64,000 nucleotides of DNA, from NCBI RefSeq assembly GCF_900089605.1, contig NZ_LT594324.1, positions 4,526,001-4,590,000 on the forward strand. Direction: 5' to 3'. Position 1 is the stretch's first letter; every line of letters begins with the position of its first letter. Origin of the DNA: Micromonospora narathiwatensis (GTDB lineage: Bacteria > Actinomycetota > Actinomycetes > Mycobacteriales > Micromonosporaceae). Made by a program: the position numbers and the translations under genes. Below are positions 56,521 to 64,000 of this stretch, one piece after another. The notes below the pieces were generated by a model that saw only the letters and a list, made by a program, of their open reading frames with translations, ran no database searches and was not told the origin of the DNA.

Positions 56521-58086
56521 TCAGCCCACCGTCACCCGGACCGTGTGCCAGCCGGTGGCCCCGTCCGGCGCGACCGGACGCTGCTCCTCCGGCTGTGTCG
56601 CCCCGTCCGCGTCGGTGGCCCGCACCTGGAGGGTGTGCTCGCCCGGGCCTGCGTCCCAACGCCACGACCACTGCACCCAGGTGTCCACCGAGACCGTCGG
56701 GGCGAGCGTCGCCTCCTGCCAGGGACCGCCGTCGACGCGTACCTCGACCCTGCGGATGCCCCGGTGCTGCGCCCAGGCGACCCCGGCGACCATGACCGGG
56801 CCGGCCGTGAGCCGGTTGCGCGGGCGGGGCGTGTCGATCCGGGACTGGGTCTTGATCGGCCCCTGCGCCGCCCACCCGCGCGGCACCCAGTACGCGTCGA
56901 AGTCGGCGAAGCTGGTCAGCTCCAGCTCGGTCACCCACTTGCACGCCGAGACGTAGCCGTAGAGCCCGGGGACGACCATGCGTACCGGGAAGCCGTGCTC
57001 GACCGGCAGCGGCTCGCCGTTCATCCCGACCGCGAGCAGCGCGTCCCGCCCGTCCCGCAGCACCGCCGTCGGGGTACCGCAGGTCCAGCCGTCGACTGAG
57101 CGCCCGACCACCTGGTCCGCGCCCTCCTCCGGGTCCGCCTCGTCCAGCAGATCCTTGATCGGTACGCCCAGCCAGCGCGCGTTGCCGATCAGGTCCCCGC
57201 CCACCTCGTTGGAGACGCAGGCCAGGGTCACGTACCGCTCGACCATCGGCCGGGCGAGCAGGTCGGCGAAGCTCAGCTCGATCGGGTTCCGGACCCGGCC
57301 GTGGATACGCAACCGCCAGGTCGCCGGGTCCACCTGCGGCACCACCAGGGCGGTGTCGATCCGGTAGAAACCACTGTTCGGGGTGACATAGCGGGCGAGC
57401 TGGGCCAGCGGCAGGTCCGCGCCGGCCGGCACCGCCGGGGCGGCGGTGGACGGCGTGGGCAGGACGACCGCCCGGCGGGCCGCCGACACGCCCCGCCGAC
57501 CGGCCAGCCAGTGCCCACCCAGCCCGGCCACCGCCGCCGCGCCGGCCAGCGCGCCCACGCCGCGCAGGAACCGCCGCCGACCGTCGGCGTCGACCTCGGA
57601 TCGCTCCTCTTCCGGATCGTGCCCCGAGGGCGGCGACCAGGCCCAGAGGTCGGGCGACAGCGGCCCGGCCAGCAGCAGCCAGAGCGTCAGCGCGCCCAGC
57701 CCGGCACCGACCAGCGAGGGCAGCGCGTCGAAGGCGTCCGCGCCGGCCCGGGTCAGCGCGGCGGCCACCCCGAGGACGGCGAACGCGGCGATGCCGGCCA
57801 GGCCGATCGCCAGCCGCCGGACCGCCAGCACGCCGAGCGACGCGGCGCACGCGGCCAGCAGCACCGCCGTCCCGACCAGCAGGGCGATCTTGTCGTACGT
57901 GCCGAAGAGCGCGATGGCGAACTGCTTGAGCGGCTCGGGCACCAGGTCGACGACGAGCCCGCCGACCGCGATCAGGGGTGCCGAGCGGGGGCCGGTGAGG
58001 ACGGCCACCGGTTCGGCTGCGCCGATGGCCACGGCCGCGGCGGTGATCCCGGCCAGCGCGGCGTGGCCGCGGGAGGGGCTGCTCAC
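56521..58086 (-). CDS. membrane-anchored molybdopterin-dependent oxidoreductase (sulfite oxidase fold)
   Basis: A 521-residue protein. Residues 1-150 contain about four or five transmembrane helices. A twin-Arg-like segment RRRFLRGVGALAGAAAVAGL lies near residue 170, followed by the oxidoreductase molybdopterin domain with YVTLACVSNEVGGDLIGNAR (Cys is the Mo ligand) and HGFPVRMVVPGLYGY, then the Mo-co dimerisation domain ending with GATGWHTVRVTVG. The substrate is unknown. The active domain should face outside. GTG 58086 is chosen because it opens the first helix. It converges on whiB and lies downstream of the groEL terminator. Confidence 0.9.
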   Translation of the reverse strand: MSSPSRGHAALAGITAAAVAIGAAEPVAVLTGPRSAPLIAVGGLVVDLVPEPLKQFAIALFGTYDKIALLVGTAVLLAACAASLGVLAVRRLAIGLAGIAAFAVLGVAAALTRAGADAFDALPSLVGAGLGALTLWLLLAGPLSPDLWAWSPPSGHDPEEERSEVDADGRRRFLRGVGALAGAAAVAGLGGHWLAGRRGVSAARRAVVLPTPSTAAPAVPAGADLPLAQLARYVTPNSGFYRIDTALVVPQVDPATWRLRIHGRVRNPIELSFADLLARPMVERYVTLACVSNEVGGDLIGNARWLGVPIKDLLDEADPEEGADQVVGRSVDGWTCGTPTAVLRDGRDALLAVGMNGEPLPVEHGFPVRMVVPGLYGYVSACKWVTELELTSFADFDAYWVPRGWAAQGPIKTQSRIDTPRPRNRLTAGPVMVAGVAWAQHRGIRRVEVRVDGGPWQEATLAPTVSVDTWVQWSWRWDAGPGEHTLQVRATDADGATQPEEQRPVAPDGATGWHTVRVTVG

Positions 58087-58150
58087 GCCGATCAGTGTTG
58101 TCGATCGGCGGGGCCGCCCGCCATCCACGTCAGCGTTCCGTAATCAATAC

Positions 58151-58192
58151 CGACCAGGGCACACCGCCCCACGAGGCGGTGTGCCCTGGTCG
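58151..58192 (-). terminator. groEL terminator
   Basis: A perfect 18-bp stem (58151-58168 with 58175-58192) with a 6-base loop directly after groEL, the longest perfect stem that I found in the window. Confidence 0.9.
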
Positions 58193-58212
58193 ACTGCCGT
58201 TACGGCCTGGGA

Positions 58213-60244
<2,032 letters not shown>

Positions 60245-60379
60245 ACCCTCCTGGGGTACTGGTTTCGTTGCCGGTCGACATGCCGACCGGCGTCAATCTG
60301 CCACATGCCACCGGGCGGGGCCGTCGTCGCGGGTGCCGGTCCGCCTGGCGTTCAACCCCCGGACACCTGGGCCCGGGCG

Positions 60380-60406
60380 TTGGCACCCTCAGGGTGAGAG
60401 TGCTAA
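60380..60406. promoter_or_regulatory. CIRCE operator (proximal)
   Basis: TTGGCACCC-N9-GAGTGCTAA, a one-mismatch match to the HrcA-binding CIRCE consensus TTAGCACTC-N9-GAGTGCTAA. It lies nearest groES. Confidence 0.85.
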
Positions 60407-60424
60407 TCGCAGGTTATTCCTCGG

Positions 60425-60451
60425 CTAGCACTCCGTCAAGGAGAGTGCCAA
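60425..60451. promoter_or_regulatory. CIRCE operator (distal), overlapping the groES promoter
   Basis: CTAGCACTC-N9-GAGTGCCAA. On the minus strand it supplies a TTGGCA -35 with TAGCCG 18 bases on as a candidate -10, so HrcA binding would cover the groES promoter. It is 18 bases from the proximal copy. Confidence 0.88.
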
Positions 60452-60588
60452 CGGATCGCCGCCGTGTCGCGGTCGCTCCGCCACTGTTCCGCCACTCGTC
60501 ACCGCAACACGCCGCAACCGTCTCGTCACAACCTGGCCGAATCTCTAACCTCCGGCTCCGTACCGCCGACGGGAGGAAGGACGACCGG

Positions 60589-61389
60589 GTGACCCAGATA
60601 CCGACGCTGACGTTCCTGCGTGGCCAGCTACGCCGGGCCCGCCAGGCACGCGGGCTCAACCAGGAGGACTTCGGCAAGCTGATCAACTACTCGTCGTCGC
60701 ACGTGAGCGCCATCGAGATCGGCGACAAGCCGGTCAAGCCGGACTATCTGGCCCGGGTCGACGCGGTGCTGGAGACCGGTGGGCTCTTCGTCACCATGCT
60801 GGAGTTGATCCGGTTCCACGCCGCGCCGGACTGGTTCCGCCCGTGGGAGGAGATCGAGCGGGAGGCGATCACGCTGCGCTGGTACGACCCCACCGTGATC
60901 CCCGGCCTGCTCCAGACCGAGGGGTACGCGCGGGCCATGCTCGCCCTGGGCGGGGAGCTGACCGCCGACGAGGTCGAGGCGCGGGTGGCGGCCCGGCTCG
61001 CCCGGCAGGCCGTGCTGACCGGCGACCGGCGACCGCAGTTCGTCGCGGTGCTGGAGGAACAGACGCTGCGCCGGCAGGTCGGCGACCGGGCCGTCATGCG
61101 CGAGCAGTTGACGCACCTGCTCGCCGTCGGCACCGAGCCGCACGTGCAGGTCCGGATCGTGCCGGCCGACGCCCCCTGGCACATCGGGCTCCACGGCCCG
61201 TTCATCCTGGCCCGACTCGGCAGCGGCGCGGAACTGGCCCACCTGGACAACCAGCTCCGGGGGCAGACCGTGGACGGCCCGAACGACGTTGCCGCCCTCG
61301 GCCGAAGCTGGGAGACTGTGACCGGCGAGGCGCTGCCCCGCCGACAGTCCACTCAACTCATCGAGGAAGTGGCGAAATCATGGACCTGA
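60589..61389 (+). CDS. XRE-family regulator with DUF5753
   Basis: A 266-residue protein. The N-terminal helix-turn-helix (about residues 8-62) has LRRARQARGLNQEDFGKLIN and HVSAIEIGDKPVKPDY. The C-terminal DUF5753 part includes WFRPWEEIEREAITLRWYDP, VIPGLLQTEGYARAML, RPQFVAVLEEQTLRR and a FILARLGSGAELAHLDNQLR block. GTG 60589 follows GGGAGGAAGG. It overlaps the start of a DUF397 gene by 10 bases. Such pairs are abundant in actinomycetes and include the BldB-like/WhiJ-like regulators of development. The exact target is unknown. Confidence 0.92.
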   Translation: MTQIPTLTFLRGQLRRARQARGLNQEDFGKLINYSSSHVSAIEIGDKPVKPDYLARVDAVLETGGLFVTMLELIRFHAAPDWFRPWEEIEREAITLRWYDPTVIPGLLQTEGYARAMLALGGELTADEVEARVAARLARQAVLTGDRRPQFVAVLEEQTLRRQVGDRAVMREQLTHLLAVGTEPHVQVRIVPADAPWHIGLHGPFILARLGSGAELAHLDNQLRGQTVDGPNDVAALGRSWETVTGEALPRRQSTQLIEEVAKSWT

Positions 61390-61568
61390 CCCGCGCCACC
61401 TGGCGCAAGGCGTCCCGCAGCAACGCCAACGGCGGCGCCTGCGTGGAGGTCGCCGACAACCTGCCCGGTGTGGTCGCCGTCCGCGACAGCAAGGACCCGA
61501 CCGGGCCGGTGCTCGCCTTCACCCCGTCGAGTTGGCGAGCCTTCGTCGCCGCCACCGCCACCCGCTGA
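61380..61568 (+). CDS. DUF397 small protein
   Basis: A 62-residue protein with the DUF397 pattern: TWRKASRSNANGGACVEVAD, VVAVRDSKDPTGPVLAF and SSWRAFVAA. ATG 61380 overlaps the XRE/DUF5753 gene by 10 bases, so the two are coupled. Members of this family act with the paired XRE protein and may antagonise its DNA binding, by family knowledge. Confidence 0.92.
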   Translation: MDLTRATWRKASRSNANGGACVEVADNLPGVVAVRDSKDPTGPVLAFTPSSWRAFVAATATR

Positions 61569-61607
61569 CACCACCGTCCGGGTGACCCGGCTCGCCGCCC
61601 TCGCCAG

Positions 61608-61830
61608 GTCGGCGATATCGCGCCATCCCGGGCCACTCTGCCCGCGCCACACCGCCGACATCGCGATGCCCGCCCCGCCAGACCGCCAAGTCGGCGACAT
61701 CGCGCCATCCCGCCCGCCAGAACCCGCCACATCGGCGAAGTCGCGCCATCCGGCCCCGCCGGGTACCCGGGTCGGCGGTGTCGCGGTGTCCCGCCCGCAG
61801 AAGCCGCCAGGTCGGCGGTGGGTCGCCGGG
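61608..61830. repeat. degenerate tandem repeat array, unit about 40 bp
   Basis: Copies of GTCGGCGACATCGCGCCATC begin at about 61608, 61652, 61690, 61731, 61771 and a partial one at 61811 (spacing 44, 38, 41, 40, 40). Copy 1 holds the palindrome GCGATATCGC. The array fills the gap between the DUF397 gene and the methyltransferase gene. No frame in it looks coding. Confidence 0.65.
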
Positions 61831-61851
61831 TAGGGCCGGGACAATGGCCGG

Positions 61852-63069
61852 GTGGATCTGGATCAGCTCGCGGCGCTGCGTACCCCCGAAGGGTCGGCCG
61901 CGCTCGCGGCGGCGGCCGAGGTCGCCGGCGGCGATCCGCTGACCGCGGCGGCCCGGCTCCGCTCGGCCGGGTTCCCGGCCGGGCTGGCCGCCGCCGCGCT
62001 CACCCAGGCTGAGCTGCGCCGCCGCGCCGCCGGCAAGTTCGGGCCGGAGGCGGCCGGCATGTTTCTCACCCGGCCCGGGCTGGAGCAGGCCACCCGCCGG
62101 GTGGTCGCCGACCGGCGGGCCGCGCGGCTGCGCGCCGCCGGCGTGGGCACCCTGGCCGACCTGGGGTGCGGCCTCGGCGCGGACGCGCTCGCCGCCGCCC
62201 GCGCCGGCATCCGGGTGTACGGGGTGGAGGCCGACCCGGTGACCGCCGCGATGGCCGCCGGGAACGCCGAGGCGGCCGGGCTGGCCGAGTTGTTCACCGT
62301 GGAGTGCGGGGACGCGACGGCGTTCGACGTCACCCGGGTCGAGGCGGTCTTCTGCGATCCGGCGCGCCGGGCGGCCGGCACCGGCCGGCGGATATTCGAC
62401 CCGAACGCCTACTCGCCACCCTGGGACTTCGTCACCGGGCTGGCCGATCGGGTTCAGCGCACCGTGGTCAAGGTGGCCCCGGGGCTGGACCACGCGTTGA
62501 TCCCGGCCGGCGCCGAGGCGGAGTGGGTCAGCGTGGCCGGCGACCTGGTCGAGGCCGCCCTCTGGTGCGGCGCACTGGCCGAGGTCCCCCGCCGCGCCAC
62601 CCTGTTGAGGGGCGACAGCGCGGAGATGCTGACCGGCAGCGGCGACACCACGCACGTGCTGACCGGCAGCGGCGACGCCGAGGCGCCCGTCGGAGCCGTC
62701 CGGCGCTTCCTGTACGACCCGGATCCGGCCGTGGTCCGCGCGCACCTGGTCGCCGAGCTGGCCACGGAACTGGGCGCGACGCTGGCCGATCCGAGCATCG
62801 CCTACCTCTACGCCGACACGCCCGTGGCCACGCCGTTCGCCCGCTGCCTGGAGGTCACCGACGTGCTGCCGTTCTCGTTGAAGCGGCTGCGCGCCCTGCT
62901 TCGGGAGCGCCGGGTGGGACGGGTGGAGATCCTCAAGCGCGGCTCGGCGTTGGAGCCGGAACGGCTGCGCCGGGACCTGAGACTGGGCGGCGACGCGGCG
63001 GCCAGCCTGGTGCTGACCCGGGTGGCCGGCGCGCCGACCGTGCTGGTCTGCCGGCCGCTGCCGGGCTGA
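61852..63069 (+). CDS. class I SAM methyltransferase with THUMP-like domain
   Basis: A 405-residue protein. The N-terminal 90 residues are helical (PEGSAALAAAAEVAGGDPLT and AAGKFGPEAAGMFLTR). The Rossmann-type methyltransferase follows, with DLGCGLGADALAAARAGIRV for SAM binding and VEAVFCDPARRA, then a THUMP-like C-terminal region. Family members are poorly characterised and a nucleic-acid or small-molecule target is possible. A short direct repeat encodes LTGSGD twice near residue 260. GTG 61852 has no clear ribosome site, but it is the first codon of the conserved DLDQLAALRTPEG segment. Confidence 0.87.
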   Translation: MDLDQLAALRTPEGSAALAAAAEVAGGDPLTAAARLRSAGFPAGLAAAALTQAELRRRAAGKFGPEAAGMFLTRPGLEQATRRVVADRRAARLRAAGVGTLADLGCGLGADALAAARAGIRVYGVEADPVTAAMAAGNAEAAGLAELFTVECGDATAFDVTRVEAVFCDPARRAAGTGRRIFDPNAYSPPWDFVTGLADRVQRTVVKVAPGLDHALIPAGAEAEWVSVAGDLVEAALWCGALAEVPRRATLLRGDSAEMLTGSGDTTHVLTGSGDAEAPVGAVRRFLYDPDPAVVRAHLVAELATELGATLADPSIAYLYADTPVATPFARCLEVTDVLPFSLKRLRALLRERRVGRVEILKRGSALEPERLRRDLRLGGDAAASLVLTRVAGAPTVLVCRPLPG

Positions 63070-63119
63070 GCGGGGTTTTCGGCTCGCCCGCCGGCCGGCG
63101 CCGGGCTAACTTGTCGGGC

Positions 63120-63599
63120 ATGGCGGGACAGGGCACTCCGGCGACGGCGCTGCTGGCGAGGCGCAGGATCACGCACAGCACCCACCCGTACGACGTCTCC
63201 CCGGACGCGCCGAACTACGGCGCGCTGGTCGCGGCGGCCCTCGGGGTGCCGCCGGAGCGGGTGTTCAAGTCGCTGGTCACCGAGGTCGACGGCGGGCTCA
63301 CCGTGGCGGTCGTACCGGTCACCGGGGAGCTGGATCTCAAGGCGCTCGCCGCCGCGATCGGCGGCAAGCGGGCCACCATGGCGGACCGGACCGTGGCCGA
63401 GCGGGTCACCGGCTACGTCCGGGGCGGGATCAGCCCGCTCGGCCAGCGCAAGCGGCTGCCCACGGTGGTCGACGCGTCGGCGCTGGACCACCCGACCGTC
63501 TACGTCTCGGCGGGCCGCCGGGGATTGCAACTGCAACTCGCCCCGGCGGATCTGGTCGCCCTGACCGATGCCGTCACCGCGCCCATCGCGGCCGACTGA
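63120..63599 (+). CDS. ybaK: YbaK/EbsC-type aminoacyl-tRNA deacylase
   Basis: A 159-residue Cys-tRNA(Pro)-type deacylase that removes mischarged amino acids in trans. It has TPATALLARRRITHSTHPYD, FKSLVTEVDGG with the catalytic Lys near residue 50, and GYVRGGISPLGQRKRLPTVV, the signature of the YbaK group. A TAACTT -10-like hexamer (63107-63112) is 7 bases before ATG 63120, indicating a leaderless transcript. It is 50 bases downstream of the methyltransferase gene. Confidence 0.93.
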   Translation: MAGQGTPATALLARRRITHSTHPYDVSPDAPNYGALVAAALGVPPERVFKSLVTEVDGGLTVAVVPVTGELDLKALAAAIGGKRATMADRTVAERVTGYVRGGISPLGQRKRLPTVVDASALDHPTVYVSAGRRGLQLQLAPADLVALTDAVTAPIAAD

Positions 63600-63818
63600 T
63601 CCATTCCGGACTACCGGGGGGCGTTCCCGCACCTCACGGCGGGGAGCGCTCTCACGCGAATGACGGCCGGGCGGCAGTGGCGTTGCTGAATTGTTACCGC
63701 CGCCAACAAACTTCCGACCTCGGCAGTCTTGCGTGCGCAACAACGGGGGGAATACGTTGCCGGACACAACAAAAGCACCGACCACAAACTCCCCCACCCT
63801 CGGAAAGGACCCGTGCAC

Positions 63819-64000
63819 ATGCGCAAGGGCTTCCTCACCTTCGCCGCCGTCGGCCTCCTGGCCACTGGCAGCATGGCCGCCTGTGGTGACAACGGCGGCT
63901 CCGACCAGGCCGGTGGTTCGACCGACAAGAAGCCGAAGATCGGCGTGATCCTCCCGGACAGCAAGTCGTCGGCCCGCTGGGAGACCGCGGACCGCAAGTA
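63819..64000 (+). CDS. sugar ABC transporter substrate-binding lipoprotein, 3' truncated by window edge
   Basis: Only 60 codons are visible. A lipoprotein signal runs MRKGFLTFAAVGLLATGSMA followed by Cys at about residue 22, then DNGGSDQAGGSTDKKPK and the start of a periplasmic-binding domain (IGVILPDSKSSARWETADRK). That opening matches the xylose/multiple-monosaccharide binding proteins (XylF/ChvE-like). GGAAAGGA lies upstream of ATG 63819. The transporter ATPase and permease genes should follow outside the window. The 219-base gap from ybaK is the likely promoter region. Confidence 0.85.
   Translation, partial: MRKGFLTFAAVGLLATGSMAACGDNGGSDQAGGSTDKKPKIGVILPDSKSSARWETADRK

Overview
The window is a high-GC chromosomal segment from an actinomycete, most likely a Micromonospora or close relative. 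That identification rests on recall, not on a search. The supporting signs are WhiB, PspC, LCP and DUF5753/DUF397 proteins, a groES-groEL1 operon under two CIRCE operators with a His-rich GroEL tail, a PerM-like protein beside purN/purH, GTG starts and leaderless promoters. I see no prophage, CRISPR array, rRNA, tRNA or intact transposase. Most of it is core chromosome.

Layout. 1-6 kb: 3' end of galT, then icd, a VOC protein and divergent tetR sharing a striking operator, mdh and folD. 6.3-11.9 kb: a complete oligopeptide ABC operon (binding lipoprotein, two permeases, two ATPases). 12-21 kb: purH-purN, small DUF4190-type membrane proteins, a PerM-like protein, sucCD and a Trp/Pro-rich membrane protein. 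21-27 kb: a stand-alone B12-binding protein, an 87-bp MITE-like element, two M23 peptidases, pcrA, and a chorismate mutase preceded by an aromatic leader peptide and attenuator. 27-33 kb: a second, paralogous oligopeptide ABC operon in reverse orientation.

33-44 kb: a PIG-L deacetylase, then an envelope-stress module (NarL-type regulator and PspC sensor kinase divergent from a PspC-LiaF-like protein), psd and pssA for phosphatidylethanolamine synthesis, two tandem double-Nudix proteins and a small PspC protein. 44-55 kb: guaA, a GMC oxidoreductase with a CxxCxxCxxxC cluster, an LCP protein, two tandem M1 peptidase lipoproteins, guaB3, guaB and a DUF5319-type protein. 55-64 kb: a LuxR-type regulator, WhiB, a membrane-anchored molybdopterin oxidoreductase, groES-groEL, an XRE/DUF397 pair, degenerate 40-bp repeats, a THUMP-like methyltransferase, a YbaK deacylase and the start of a sugar-binding lipoprotein.

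Themes: central carbon and purine metabolism (icd, mdh, sucCD, folD, purN/H, guaA/B) mixed with envelope upkeep (M23, LCP, PspC, psd/pssA) and peptide use (two Opp systems, two M1 peptidases). The most informative non-coding feature is the Phe/Tyr attenuator at 26698-26847. Other sites worth testing are the four-fold GTAC operator (3073-3101), the MITE (21865-21951), two 57-bp inverted-repeat elements (11992-12048 and 42456-42512) and the 61.6-61.8 kb repeat array.
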